Below are positions 1-12,452 of a DNA stretch of 64,000 nucleotides, in pieces; the stretch's first letter is position 1, and each line of letters starts with the position of its first letter. Below the pieces are notes generated by a model. It was not told the DNA's origin. It saw only the letters and a program-made list of their open reading frames with translations, and searched no databases. Position numbers and translations under genes: made by a program. The DNA is from Chlamydoabsidia padenii (Eukaryota > Mucoromycota > Mucoromycetes > Mucorales > Cunninghamellaceae). The stretch is from positions 1,240,001-1,304,000 of the forward strand of contig JAIWND010000005.1 in the NCBI GenBank assembly GCA_025330725.1. Reading direction: 5' to 3'.

Positions 1-456
1 AGATAATAAAAACAAGCACGTCAGTCAAATATCATTTATAATGTCGGTAGAGTAGTTGGTTGCTGTGAACGGAGTCGATTCATTCGTATCAAGTGGCTGT
101 CATTAAACGTACATTATACCGGTTTGGTCCTAAATATAACAAAAAAAAAAAAAAGATGCAAAAGGTAAGTCTACAGAGAATATATGAATGAGGATGGTGA
201 AGTGACATGAAGATGGATGTTGTATGGATGGATGGATGGATGGATGGATGGATGGATGTGGGAGATGTTTATGGGTGTTATGGGTGTATGGATTTTTTAC
301 CGATGCGGGAAAGAGGAGGATCAATTAGAACAGTGCCTCGAATTTCTTAAATCTTAGACTCCAGCCGGACGGTGTTTCAAATGTTTTTTTTTCCCCCTAC
401 AAAGTGACAAAGTGTCAAAAAAAAAAAAAGTTTACCTTCTCTTTTGCTTCAGAATT
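1..456. other. Window start; 5' flank with ATGG repeat
   Basis: No gene is supported here. The segment is AT-rich and holds a tetranucleotide repeat (ATGG units, about 224-258) and A/T homopolymers near 141-155 and 419-429. The last 100 bases are the 5' flank of the rhodanese gene that starts at 457. A short minus-strand open frame across the repeat is low complexity (repeated His-Pro-Ser-Ile) and is not considered coding. Confidence 0.6.
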
Positions 457-1948
457 ATGATACCCAACAGAAAATTTAAACGACAGGCACTACGACAATT
501 TTGTTATGATAAACGACAAACTTCATCATTAACAATACAAGAACAACAACGATGGTTATGCTGTGAACTGGTATTTGACGACAAAGCATCCTTGGGTCGA
601 CATCTCCAAGCCATCCATGAATCTGATCTTTTACAACTTGAAGCCCAACTCGCTCACACTGAACAACAACAAAGATTAAACAAGAATCAAGGGTCTTCTT
701 TAACAAAACGACGGGCTGAAAAGGTAAATATGGAATTATTTTATAATACAATATACTGACCATGGGCGTACCTTATTCTTATATATATATTGAATTCCAC
801 ACTTTAGGGTACATCTGATCCTATCCATATAAACTGTAACTGTGACCAATCGAAACATCGGGTTATCTTGTTTTATCAATATGTACAAGTCAAGGAACCT
901 GAAACGGTGGCGAAACTACATGTGGAAAAATGTGGACCTGGTGGTTGGGATTTGACAGGCAAAGTGCGGGTGGCCAAAGAAGGATTGAATGTGACTCTGG
1001 CTGGTACCTTGGAATCGATCGAGGCCTATATGGATTGGTATACATATCAACTACAACAAGAACACACATTGTCTTTAGCAGGAACCGGCAAACCAAAGGA
1101 GGACTTTTTTAAACCCTCAATAGGATGTCGGCATGTCTTCTCAGAACAACTATCGATCAAAACTGTGGACGAAATCTGTCCATTGCATCAACCTTCCATC
1201 ACTCTTGATCACCTGACTCAACAACAGCATTTGCAGCAAAAACTATCACCTCCTGAATTTCACCAATTGGCTACAAGTACTACTGATACGGACATGGTGC
1301 TTTTGGATACTCGTAATTACTATGAAAGTAAAATTGGACAATTTAAAAACTCGATCACGCCGCCCATTCGGAAATTCAGTGTGTTTCCTTCGTATGTGGA
1401 TCATCATCGCCAATCATTGAATGGGAAAACAATATTGACTTATTGTACAGGGTAAGATGAAACAAAATAAAAAGAGCAAGTGGATGATTGACTAACATGT
1501 TACTCTTAGTGGGATTCGATGTGAAAAGGCCACAGCCTATTTACGACAAACCTTATCAGCGGATACTCAAATCTTTATGTTGGATGGTGGCATTCATCAG
1601 TACTTGAATTGGGTCGAACAACATCCAGACATTGATCCACTTTGGCAAGGTAAAAACTATGTGTTTGATGCTCGACAGGGACTGTCAGTCGACAAACAAT
1701 CTATTATCAGCTGTTGTCAAGAATGCCAGACACCTTGGGATACTTATCAGAAATGTCAATCTGACCATTGTCATCTTTTGGTGCTTCATTGTGATACCTG
1801 TCGACTGGGCTCGGCGTCTTATTGCTGTGAAGAATGTCAACTGGGGAAACACTTGCGCGTCAATGGTGGGAATGGTATCTGTGTGTGTGAAAGAACTCGT
1901 AAATCACTAGAATTAGACCCCATCATACATAGTGTAGAACATGTTTAA
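457..1948 (+). CDS. TSTD2: Rhodanese-domain protein, TSTD2/TrhO (UPF0176) type
   Basis: Three exons (457-723, 808-1451, 1510-1948) join in frame to 449 aa. Residues near 30-55 form a C2H2-like finger (second Cys, Phe, Leu, His-x4-His). Next comes the N-terminal alpha/beta domain typical of TrhO/YceA, with V-x-K-E-G-L-N-V-T-L-x-G. The rhodanese domain follows, with the active-site loop Y-C-T-G-G-I-R-C-E-K-A spanning intron 2. The C-terminus is Cys-rich (CCQEC, CDTC, CCEEC), a likely zinc module. Bacterial TrhO hydroxylates wobble uridine in tRNA and animal TSTD2 is the closest architecture; a tRNA-modifying role is inferred from the family. The start was chosen as the first ATG; the frame is open further upstream without another ATG. 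The end is followed by AATAATAATAAA-type 3' sequence. Confidence 0.85.
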
Positions 1949-2498
1949 TTTCCCCACCTCTTTTTTATAATAATAATAATAAAGCTTTTACTATTGTATC
2001 ATCATTCACTTCTTAAAATACCTTCATTGAAGTATATACACAATATAGCAAAGTATGATATTGTTCGAACCACGGGAAATAACCATGCGCCTATCATATG
2101 ATTTTTATAAGAGATATCTACTTGGTATAATGCATATATAGAAATTAGAACGTTGTTGACATATTTTACCTTACTCCTCTTTTGCATTGTGTACAAGGCG
2201 GCAATTTCAAATCCCGCCTGCTTTTAATCATGGTCCATTCTATTAATGAGATTCCACTCACTAAAATGATATCCGGGGAAACTTGAGGATTGGTTTGTAT
2301 AAGTATCCTTTCCAACAAGGTATGCACATGTCGATCAGATAAAAGCGGGATGACACCTTCGGCGGCCGGTCGGAACGGGAATTGAATCAAATTGGCACGG
2401 GGCAGCGCGTCACAAAAAAATCTATATTTATAACCAAAAGGATAAATCCTTTTTGTTTTCCTTCTTCTTCTTCTCTTCCCTCAAAACAAAAACTAATA
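1949..2498. other. Intergenic: 3' flank of rhodanese and promoter of NDPK
   Basis: This stretch holds the NDPK promoter. A perfect copy of the recurrent element TTTCAAATCCCGCC lies at 2205-2218, a related CGGGAATTGAATC at about 2375-2388, and a TATA-like TATATTTATAA at 2422-2432. A minus-strand open frame (2166-2390) has no ATG near its start and no recognisable homology; see the rejected list. Confidence 0.6.
2205..2218 (+). promoter_or_regulatory. Recurrent promoter element TTTCAAATCCCGCC
   Basis: The copy reads TTTCAAATCCCGCC on the coding strand of the NDPK gene, about 280 bp before its ATG. It is one of many copies of the same short word in 5' intergenic DNA of this window (see findings). 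Function is inferred only from recurrence and position. Confidence 0.45.
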
Positions 2499-3663
2499 AT
2501 GTTCGCTCGCTCTTTCACCAAGATTGGTAAGTGCAATATATTGCTGCTTTGTAACTACATGGATGTATTATTAACTTGGCCCTTTTTTTCTTCTCTAGCT
2601 TCTCGCCAATCCACCCAAGCTATCAAGGGTAAACTACCAAAATATTATTTACCTGTTGTCTAACTTTTTTTTTTATATTACTTCTTTAGCTCGTGCTTTC
2701 TCTACTGCTAACCGTGCTGCTGCTGGTGCTGCTCCTCGCTTCGCTGCCTATGCTACTGCTGGTGCCGTCGCCACTGCTGCTGCTTCTTATGCTTACTTCC
2801 AAAGTAAACCACCCTGCTAGGTAATAATGTAACATGACAGTTGACTCATCTTTATTCTTTTGTTATTAGATGCTCAAGCTCCTATCTACGCTGATGCCAA
2901 GCCTCTTGCCGGTGTCAAGTAAGTTGGGAAACAATGTACACTGTTTTTGACCTTGTACTTAAACGCGTCTTTTTTTTTTTGAAATCTATAGGGGCACCTT
3001 CAGCGAACGTACCTTCATTGCTGTCAAGGTAAGTAACAGTAAAAGTCGGAACAAACAGGGATGCTGACTAACGATAACTTTTTTTTTTCAACTTTACAAA
3101 TAGCCTGATGGTGTCCACCGTGGTCTTGTTGGTAAGGTGATCCAACGCTTCGAAGACCGTGGCTACAAGCTTGTTGGTTTGAAGCAAGTCGTTCCTTCTC
3201 GTGACATGACCGAAGAACATTATGCCGATCTCAAGAAGAAGCCCTTCTTCAAGGGTTTGGTTGACTACATGAGCCAAGGTCCCGTTGTCGCCATGGTAAG
3301 AAACAATGCATCCAAGCAATCATATCATCAAACTCACTCTTTGTTTTTGCAATGCTTAGGTCTGGGAAGGTAAGGATGTCATCCGTCAAGGTCGTGCCAT
3401 GATCGGTGCCACCAACCCCTTGGAATCTGCCCCTGGTACCATCCGTGGTCAATACTGTATCTCTGTTGGTCGTAAGTATTGATAGTTAAAACATCTACAA
3501 CATCATGATAATAACCGCTTTTTTTTTTCAAATAGGTAACATCATCCATGGTTCTGACTCTTTCGAATCCGCTGAAAAGGAAATCGGTTTGTGGTTTGGC
3601 AAGGCTGGTGAATTGGTTGACTGGACTCAATCTGGTGCCGAATGGGTCCAAAGCGACAACTAA
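2499..3663 (+). CDS. NDK1: Nucleoside diphosphate kinase, mitochondrial form
   Basis: Eight exons (2499-2526, 2599-2628, 2690-2803, 2870-2918, 2992-3028, 3104-3295, 3360-3471, 3536-3663) give 229 aa in frame. Residues 1-75 are an Arg/Ser/Ala-rich mitochondrial presequence followed by a short hydrophobic Ala/Tyr stretch. The kinase domain starts at about residue 80 ([18 protein letters not shown]). It contains the catalytic histidine in R-N-I-I-H-G-S-D-S and ends ...EWVQSDN, the family's usual C-terminus. NDP kinase exchanges the gamma phosphate between nucleoside triphosphates and diphosphates. The long presequence matches the mitochondrial isoform (human NME4-like); targeting to matrix or intermembrane space is inferred. 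Codon use is strongly biased to C- or T-ended codons, suggesting high expression. The gene is very intron-dense for its size. Confidence 0.95.
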
Positions 3664-3902
3664 ATAATTAGACTAGCTTACTATGGACTTCGGTCCCTCT
3701 CCTTTTTTTTTGTGAAGAATAAACATTATAACTTTTATCTTGACTATCCTTAATTGTTATCTAATGGACTATTCAGACATTAGTAGTGTTGTGGGGTGGG
3801 TAACTTGAAAGGAATCGCTCTTGAATTAACGATAGTCTGGGGTTAACAAAACAAAACTCGGATATCGTCAATCTGGACATCCCCCAACTAATAGAAACAG
3901 GG

Positions 3903-3955
<53 letters not shown>

Positions 3956-4537
3956 AATCAAATCAAATCAAATCAAATCCCGTACAGCATGAACCTCAGA
4001 TTTGGTAAGACATCATATTAACAGAAGACCTATCTTTTTAGATATATTATAGTTATTCATGTCCTTCAATGATTGTCACATAATCACATATAGAGATACT
4101 TGTGTAGTACATGCCTATAGATGTAGTTGTACTTTTGACCACACACCATCTTCAAAGCTTGTAGTGCGGCATTTCAATTCCCGACATTGGCAAAAAAAAA
4201 AGCCTGTGGCCCACATACAACAAATTTGCCGGAGACTTAAAACACAAGATGTTGTGCACCCATAATAAATAAAAAGAATCCAGGCATGTCAAAATCAAAC
4301 AAGATAATATATTTTTTATTTAGGCGTAAAAGTAATAGTAATAACTAGTATAGAATAGTAAAAAGAAGACGAAGGAATAAAATGAGGAGAGACAAAATAA
4401 AAGTGAGTGTGAAGGGGGGGACAACAGGTAAGAGTTAGCTAATAGTAAGATAGAGTAAAGGAAGGGGAGGGTGATCAAATGATGTGAATGTGTATAAAGG
4501 TAAAAGAGAAAGAGAGAGAGAGAGAGGGGGAAATGAT
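3664..4537. other. Convergent intergenic region with A48 tract and AAATC repeats
   Basis: This lies between the 3' ends of NDPK and Rac1. It holds an uninterrupted run of 48 A (3905-3952) running directly into six AAATC pentamers (to about 3980), and one motif-like ATTTCAATTCCCGAC at 4171-4185. A 68-codon open frame at 4059-4265 shows no family features and is not called. The stretch 4320-4530 is the 3' flank of Rac1 with a GA repeat near 4510. Confidence 0.7.
3905..3980. repeat. A48 homopolymer fused to (AAATC)6
   Basis: A48 occupies 3905-3952; six tandem AAATC units follow. The junction suggests the pentamer arose by slippage from the tract or marks the tail of an old retrotransposed insertion; neither is proven. 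Confidence 0.85.
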
Positions 4538-5505
<968 letters not shown>

Positions 5506-5966
5506 AATATAAAGACAATAAAAGGAAGAAGAAGGAGGGATAAAGTTTCTTTATAGAATGTAGAAACGAAGGAAAGGAAGGATTATAAAAAAAAAAAAAA
5601 AGGAAAGTGAGAAGAGAGGGAAAAAATAGAGAGAATCACTTTGCGGCATTTAAATTATTGACATCCCGCCTTGCCCCACTGGATACAAAAGCGCCCTGAT
5701 TCTACCTTGGATGAGTGTTACATTATCAACAGAGTTTTGCAAGGGTTATATATAAATTCATCACAGATGTTTATAGATTGCTATGTCTATATGATAAGCT
5801 ACTGGGTCAAATGATAAAATGTATGTTTTTATTGAATTAAAGAATGTGGATCACAGCAATCAAAAAGGCAGATAATGATAAATAAAGAGATATATATGTG
5901 AGTGAGTGTGAGTGTGCAATGTAAATGAATAAACTAAATGTAATGGATAAATGCGAATCGCTAATG
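5506..5966. other. Rac1 promoter / 3' flank of kinase
   Basis: No gene. It contains GCGGCATTTAAAT followed by GACATCCCGCC (5643-5670), two back-to-back variants of the recurrent promoter element, 138-165 bp upstream of the Rac1 ATG. A GA-rich stretch lies between them and the gene. The distal part is the 3' flank of the kinase gene, which ends at 5967. Confidence 0.55.
5643..5670 (-). promoter_or_regulatory. Recurrent promoter element, paired variant
   Basis: Read on the Rac1 coding strand it is GGCGGGATGTCAAT, nine bases, then ATTTAAATGCCGC, i.e. two variants of the recurrent element facing each other about 140-165 bp before the ATG. Regulatory role is inferred. Confidence 0.4.
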
Positions 5967-7918
5967 CTAGTTGGGTGGGGGATTGGAGTTTTCACGGTGT
6001 CGACTAAAGGTGACGACAAGGCCAGACATGCTTGAGGTTGACGAGTTGTTCCGTTGGTACCGATGCCGTCTATTCCCTTCATCTTCGTTGTCTTCGTCGT
6101 CTTCGTCGTCTTCTTCTTGTTGCTGGTTGTCGTAAATAAAGCTGTCATGGATGGTGATAGGCTGGCTTACGGATTCAAAAGAGGAAGAGGACGAGGGTGC
6201 TTTGTTGGATTTGGAAAGCATAGTAGTAGCCATCGGTGGTGAAGAGAGTGGTAATAATGACGTGACATTAATGGTCGATGACGGGCCGGAGGTTGTAGTG
6301 GTATTGCTGGCATGGAAGAATTGTTTGGAAGTAGGTCGTGATTGGCAGCTGCTTTTTGATCTTCGTCGGGTGATATTTTGTGTGAGATGAGACAATGAGT
6401 TGGATAATTTGTGTATAGATCTTCGAAGTCGATCCTATAAATAAATAAATAAAACAAGTTACATCAAATTCTCTCCTCCTTTTCCTTTTTTTTTTTTCCT
6501 TTCTTTCTTACCATCATTGTATAAGCATGTGTCACTTCTTCGTCGGTAACACGTACCGTTTGATAGTGTCGAGGATCGGCTTCATTCCACCATACTTCAG
6601 GTTGATCCAAATCTTGAATAACCCAGGGATGTGATTTGACTTGTTCCAATGTGATTCGTTCTTGAGGGTTCTTTTCCAGTAATCGTTCCAACAGATCCTT
6701 GAGGTCAGGATCCAAAGTGTCTTGAAGGTGTTTTGGAAATGTCAATGGTTGAGTAGGAATGACTTCAAATAGTTCATATTCAGTAGCAGCAATAAAAGGA
6801 CATTGACCAAAGATAAAACAATACAAGGTGACACCCAAAGCCCAGACGTCAATAGATCGTGTGATTTGATGCCGGTAATCATGCCGATTATCACCCGCCC
6901 AGCAAAGTTCTGGGGCGAAAAAAGCTGGTGTCCCAGTAGTTTCAGCCAATTCCCGATCTACCTGATCTGATCGTTGTGTACCAGCTTCCGTCGTGTTTGA
7001 TCCAGCCAATACCTTGTTGAAGTAGGAGACACCAAAGTCTGAAATTTTGACAATGTGATCTTTGGAATAGAGTAGATTGGCAGGTTTGATATCCCGATGT
7101 ATAACACCTTGATAATGTACTATAGTCAAAAAAGAAAATGAAAAAGTTAATCCCATGATGTAAATTAGTCATAAATGTTTAACTTACGATAATCCAATCC
7201 ACTGACCACATCCCGGAAGATACTTCGAGCTTGATCAATGTCCAAAACAGGACAATCTTGTTCATCACGCCATTCGATTTCACCACCTTCCATATATTCT
7301 AGCACTGGTAGGAAATCAGTAAAAAAAAAAAAAAAAAAAAGGGATCAGTATACCTTCTTTTTTTCTTCTTTTCCTTCTTTATTTAGACTTACCCATGTAT
7401 ATCTTGTTACTTTCAGGATCCTCCATGATTTCCATTAATTGTACCACATGCGGATGCATACATTTCTTGAGTATAGCGATTTCACGGCGTATCTTTTGTT
7501 CGTTTTCCTTGTCGATAGAGGAGGAGACTTGTTGTGTCGGTCTTAAAAAGGCATGACTAAGCTGTCGTTTCCGAATCCGTTTATCTACTATTTTGATAGC
7601 CTAAAAAAAAAAAAAACATCATCATCAATAAGGAATGGAGATAAAACTATAGTTAATACTTACTACTAGTTCACCAGTATCTAGCGATTGTGCCAGTTTG
7701 ACTTTGCCATGGACACCACGACCCAGTTCACGTATAATCATGTATTTGCTGTTGATGATTTTGTTGCCAGTGACTGGATCATAATCTTTAAAGATGGTAT
7801 TGGTGGTAACAACAGGTGAAGTCATAGAGGGAGAGGGGGAGTTGTTGATAGGTCGTTGAAATTGTCGTAGACTTTCAGCGCTTTTCCATGGGACAAGAGA
7901 ATGACCAGCTAATACCAT
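5967..7918 (-). CDS. Ser/Thr kinase, CaMKK/Ssp1/Sak1 family (AMPK kinase)
   Basis: Five exons (7918-7664, 7600-7393, 7304-7188, 7119-6512, 6434-5967) give 551 aa. The kinase domain spans about residues 55-390. It has the glycine loop ELGRGVHGKVKLA, the lysine in VAIKIVDK, HRDIKPANLL, DFGVSYF, and the activation segment ETTGTPAFFAPELC, which is diagnostic for the CaMKK/LKB1-like group that phosphorylates AMPK/Snf1. The C-terminal 150 residues after YTMM are basic, then Ser/Thr- and acid-rich. A yeast comparison would be Sak1/Tos3/Elm1; S. pombe Ssp1. The start is the ATG at 7918; the same frame stays open to about 8254, but that part is GA-repeat-derived and is probably 5' UTR. Divergent from the RING gene, sharing a 397-bp promoter. 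Confidence 0.92.
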
Positions 7919-8315
7919 AGCTGAAGGAAAAGTTGAAGAGTCGTTGAGGTTGGCGGTGGCCGTGGTGGTGTAAAAGGTGTAGATGTAGTAAAGTATAGTT
8001 AATGATATAAATTTGGGAAGACTGAGAGGAATTGAATAAACAGAAAGAGCATAAAACGAATCAAGAAGAGAGAGAATCAAGAGAGAGAAAGAGAGAGAGA
8101 GAGATAAAAAGGAGATTTTCCTTTTGCTCAAAATGAAAAGGGAGAAGTCGGGATTTAAATTACATATCGGGATATGGATTCTATTTTTTAAAGAAGGACG
8201 GATTGTGGAGGAGTAATTCTCTTTCTTCCCTTTTGTCTTCTCGAAAACAGCCACTTTTTACTTTCTCCTTCTTCTTCTCTCTATACGTCTTTAACTATTA
8301 TCATTAATCTTCACC
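7919..8315. promoter_or_regulatory. Bidirectional promoter, kinase / RING ligase
   Basis: A 397-bp divergent intergenic region. It contains one copy of the recurrent element, GTCGGGATTTAAAT at 8147-8160, located 156 bp before the RING gene ATG on its coding strand and about 230 bp before the kinase ATG. A GA repeat (about 8070-8105) lies on the kinase side. No clear TATA box. Confidence 0.5.
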
Positions 8316-9527
8316 ATGGTGTTGAAACGTTTACTATGGACCTCCATTCTTATCATGATCAACCCCTATAATCTAGTCGAAGCGTCTGTTCGCGTTATGG
8401 TAAGTCAAAAAAAAAAAAAGTGAAAGAAAGGGATCTCTTCCTCCTTGATCTAACTCCCTTTATTTGATATTTCTAGTCAACGAACAGAACTTTACTGTCA
8501 CAAACATCAAATTTTGGACCTCGAATAGGTGCTTATGGTATATTGGGGCACGTGTATGAACCATTGGATGATGCCACGGGATGTCAATTGGTGCAGACAT
8601 ATGATGCTCAATGGATTGCTCTAGTAAAAAGAGGTGGATGCTCCTTTTTACATAAAGTACAATCTATGCAACAAAGTGGAGCGATTGCGGTTATTGTCGG
8701 TGATGAAAACAGTACAGAATGGATAACCATGTCTTCTGAAGGTAAAATGACAATAACCAATGTAAAACCCAATACTAACTCATTCTGTTTGTTTATTATA
8801 GATGATACTTCTGGCGTTAATATTCCCAGTGTTTTTTTGTCACAAAATGAATACCACCAACTTATTTATGCTCAGCAACAAAGACAACCATTGTTGGTGT
8901 TACTCGAAGATGCAGACATTATGTCCAGGTAAAGTAGAAAATGTATTTATAACCCGTTGATGTGATACTGGTGTAACATAAACATAACCATAGACAGCAC
9001 TGATATCCATATATAGTATTCTTCTTACTGAAACTTCCCCTTTTTTTTTTTTCTGTATAGGTCAAACACAGCAATGGATTATTTCTACATCATGATCCCT
9101 CTTTGTCCCGCCTTATTACTTATCTTATATTGGGTCTTTATACAACAACGAAAACAATACAAAGCATCCTTATATTTGTACTATGAACAACAACGATCCT
9201 CCTCAACCCAGCATCACACCTTGAATGAAATCGATCTTGAACTCTGTCTTCCGAAACAACACACCTCCGATGCAAAGGACAAAACCGACTCTGTGGAATG
9301 CGCTATCTGCTTGAATTCATTTGACGAAGGTTCTGAATATCGGCGTTTGGTTTGCCGACATATCTTTCACACCACTTGTATTGACCCTTGGCTCACTAAT
9401 TACAAATCTTCGGTAAAGTAGTTTCTCCTTATTAATTCATTGACATACAGGAATCGGATCTTTATTGACTTTTTTCTTTCTTTCTTATTTTTAGTGCCCT
9501 ATGTGTAGCCAACAAACGATTCAATAA
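8316..9527 (+). CDS. PA-TM-RING E3 ubiquitin ligase (RNF13/RNF167-like)
   Basis: Five exons (8316-8399, 8477-8741, 8802-8928, 9061-9412, 9495-9527) give 286 aa. Order: N-terminal signal peptide (residues 1-23, ending before SVRVM), a protease-associated lumenal domain with the conserved W-I-A-L-V-K-R-G-G-C-S-F and A-G-A-I-A-V-I-V-like core, one transmembrane segment (about residues 165-190, YFYIMIPLCPALLLILYWVF), then a C-terminal RING-H2 (C-A-I-C ... C-R-H-I-F-H-T-T-C-I-D-P-W-L ... C-P-M-C). These are type I endosome/vacuole membrane ubiquitin ligases; substrates cannot be told from sequence. The last exon supplies only the final C-x-x-C and eight residues. Confidence 0.9.
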
Positions 9528-10487
9528 CAGCAACACCCATGTAGTTTTAGATTTCCATTGTACTTTTACCCCTCTTCCATCTTCATATCTAGTTTACCCC
9601 TTATCATCATTATACTTTAATTAGCATTTTTTTTTAAAAAAAATAATAATAAAAAACTCAACATCATTGTCTCATTATGCAAAAACACATTTGGTTTTAG
9701 TGGTTACATCCTGATGGGATCAGACGTATCAGGGTGATCTGGATACTATATAACCTAGGAATCCAACTGATTCATCTCATCTTTACCTTCTTTTATGACC
9801 CCAAATACTAACTGTATATTTCCATGGTCTCTCAATCGATTCTTTTCTTTGAAGAAAAAAGGTCATCTACCAGAGCGAAGAATGGCACCCTTGCCACCTA
9901 TACCATCTCCACGACCCTCCGCGGCATTATTCATCTCGGTTTCAAGTCCCGCCGTTTTGAGTGCCGCCACTGTGGCCAAAAGGCGACGGCGAAGACGGCG
10001 AGCAGGTTTATCCATCCGGCGTACATATAGAAAATAGAGTACGAAGTATATACACATACTATCACAAAGTATTAAAAGACAAAGACAAAGACAAAAAAAA
10101 AAAAAGAGTTAAAGAGTACAAAGGTGCATGATGGATTCCCTTTTCCTATACATCCTACGGTTACACATACCTGTTAAAGAACGAATAAAAAGCCCTGGCT
10201 ATTGATTGGTACCAAACAGATAAAGAAAAATAGAGATCCATGAGATTACAAGAGAATGATATAACTTTATTTAAGACTATGTATAAAAAACAATAACATA
10301 CAATATCAATAGGTAAATAGGGGGAGAAGGAGAGGCATAGAATGAAGATAAAATATGACTAATGTAGAGACAAGTAAAGATAATAGTGAGGAGGAGGAGG
10401 AGGGGGGGGATCATAGTAGTGAATATATATATGTATGTAGTAATGATAATATTAATGCTGCAAAGGGATTACGAATGATTTCTTTTT
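9528..10487. other. Intergenic with an ambiguous small ORF region
   Basis: This lies between the convergent 3' ends of the RING and RGS genes. Most is AT-rich 3' flank. A locally GC-rich block (about 9880-10030) is open in three frames; see the separate entry. The block carries GGTTTCAAGTCCCGCC (9939-9954), a variant of the recurrent element. A (GACAAA)n-like stretch is near 10078-10095. Confidence 0.6.
9824..10030 (+). CDS. Possible small protein, 68 aa, uncertain
   Basis: This open frame starts with ATG at 9824 and encodes 68 aa, with C-x-H-x-C in FKSRRFECRHCGQKA and a Thr/Arg-rich middle. Codon choice (many C- or T-ended codons) fits the high-bias genes of the window better than the other two open frames over the same DNA: plus 9795-10037 (Pro/Ser/Arg-rich) and minus about 10014-9863 (50 aa from an internal ATG). 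A TATA-like CTATATAACC lies near 9748-9757. I do not recognise a family. It may instead be a non-coding or relic sequence. Confidence 0.25.
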   Translation: MVSQSILFFEEKRSSTRAKNGTLATYTISTTLRGIIHLGFKSRRFECRHCGQKATAKTASRFIHPAYI

Positions 10488-12452
10488 TCAACCATCTTTG
10501 CACCCCAAGTTGTTAATTCCATCGGCAAGTTGTGTCACAGTAGTTGATTGGTCATCGTCTTGATTGGTGTCAGTAGTGGTAGGTGGTGATATAGATTCAG
10601 GCACAGGTCGTGTTTGTTGTTGATTCGCCGATGGAGGTAAAGCTGGTAAATGGGCGTTTAATAGTTTTTGATACTTTGGTGTCCTTAAGAATCTCGGCAC
10701 GGAATCCTGAGCCATGATTTTACAAAGATGATCATTGACCTTGTCGTACAGTTTCATTAGATCATGCAACGCTTGAGCCAAAGGAGCATTGACGCTGATG
10801 GCGGTGGTGGTCATCGAATGAGGGGTAACAGCAGGTGAAGCAAATGGTGGTGCCGATGATGAAGATGAATTATTGCTGTTGTGATGGTTACTGTTACTGG
10901 TACTGGTTTTCTTGGGATCGGATACAATGGAGAAGGTTGATTTCACCAAGGCATCAATGTTCTTTCGGAGTGTGTGATCAATGTTGACTTCGTGCACGGC
11001 CTTTGATTTGAGGTAGGTGTCGTAAATAGCATAACTGTCCGAGATCATGTCCTTCAATCCATTCTTGGTGTGTTGAGCCTTCTTCTTTTTCCGCATCGCA
11101 AAGTAGTCCACCCAAAAGTTGATATTTTCGTCGCAAAAGTTGTCCTTGAGATAAATCCGAAAGTACATGCGTAACAGTGGATCTTCCAAAATCTGGCGAA
11201 GGCGTACAAATTGCGCGGCATCATCAGTGGAAGTCAGTACGTCTGTTTCACTGTTGGATATACTTGCTGGTCGTTGATGTTCACCAGTAGAATAGATCGA
11301 TGCCATTGATTGATGATGTTGATTTTGTTGTTGTCTAGATTTACCCTTTTCGCTCCTTTGAGAAGATGTGGATGAGATGCTTTTGGATGAAGAAGATTGC
11401 GAGTCGGGCCAGCCTAAAACAAGACGACCTCGTTCGGTGACATGATACAAGGCGTTTCTGGAAGTTCGAAAGAGAACGGCATCATCAAAGGTGTTGTTTC
11501 CCAGATCGGATTTGTCAAGGATATGAGCAATCCAACCATATAAGACGAGTTCACCTGCAACCATATCAGCTTCACCTCTATTGACCACAGTAGTATATTG
11601 TATGATCCATTCAAAGCATTGGTGTCCATAAAATGTATGTGTATATTCATCCAAGTAATGATGATGAAGTCCTGTGTAAAAAATAAAAAAACATAAAAAA
11701 GGTTAATTTCAATAACGTAATCTTGTCTTTCCCCCCCCCTTTTTTTTTTGTAACCCACTTACCACCCACATCGTCGGCCAAGATATTCTCCAAAGGTATC
11801 TTTGTCATCATGAGTTTAAAGCATGAAGTGATATTATCCCGTTCAAAAGCCAGTTGATCTGTTTCCTTGATACGTTCCAAAGCAAACACCGAGATGGTAC
11901 TGATGGTTGCAAGATGACGAGACATGTGATCGACAGAGACAAACGCGCGTTCACCAAAATCGATAATCATTCGTTTGCCTTTACTTGTTAATGCCCATAT
12001 TCCCTTATCTTTTGCTGTTCGTGCTGTTGGATCGGTAGCAATCATGATAAGTCGAGTGTTGAGGAATTGTTGTAAAAGAGCCTTGGCGATAGCACGTTCC
12101 ATATAAAAGGTTGTAGTAGTCCTGGTCAGTCGATAGCCGTTGCTGTTAGGTTCAGGGGATTTAACAACGTGAGAGAATTTGAGAGCCTTCAAACACGTCG
12201 CTGCTTCGTCAGTGGTGAAGGTGGAAGGATAGTTACGGAAGAAGGATCGATGGTCACTAAGTTCCAATTGAAGTATCATTGCTGAGAATAAGTCAAAGAC
12301 ATCCTATTGAACAAGCTGATTAGTTTTTTTTTTGTTTAGTTAATTGATCTATTTCATATTTGTTTTACCTTTGCAAATGGTCGACTACCATCCCCTGTGA
12401 GCTTCATTGTAGTCGTGTACGTTGACGACAACTCAATATTGCTGAAAGGCAT
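10488..12452 (-). CDS. DEP-RGS regulator of G-protein signalling, FlbA/Sst2 type
   Basis: Three exons (12452-12369, 12303-11763, 11671-10488) give 602 aa. The N-terminus (MKLTGDGSRPFAKDVFDLFS, after a 15-residue leader) is the conserved start of Sst2/FlbA. Two DEP domains follow (about 30-130, and about 215-300 with YGHQCFEWIIQYT and GWIAHILDKSDLGN). A Ser/Gln linker leads to the RGS domain at about 355-560 (LRQILEDPLLRMYFRIYL, ENINFWVDYF, and FLRTPKYQKLL at its end). Inside the RGS is a Ser/Asn/His-rich insertion after DPKKTSTS. It should speed GTP hydrolysis on G-alpha and end pheromone or nutrient signalling at the plasma membrane through its DEP domains (family knowledge). Confidence 0.93.

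Noticed and set aside
130..324. Minus-strand frame over the ATGG repeat
   Set aside because: Translated tetranucleotide repeat; low complexity and no supporting signals.
2166..2390. Minus-strand open frame of 74 codons between rhodanese and NDPK genes
   Set aside because: It begins with TTG, not ATG, overlaps the NDPK promoter including its motif and TATA-like site, and shows no recognisable domain. A splice-like GTAAAA at its end leads only to a short hydrophobic frame.
7919..8254. N-terminal extension of the kinase to about 8254
   Set aside because: The extension is translated GA repeat (Ser-Leu-Ser-Leu) with no ATG in a good position, and it contains the promoter motif. The ATG at 7918 fits better.
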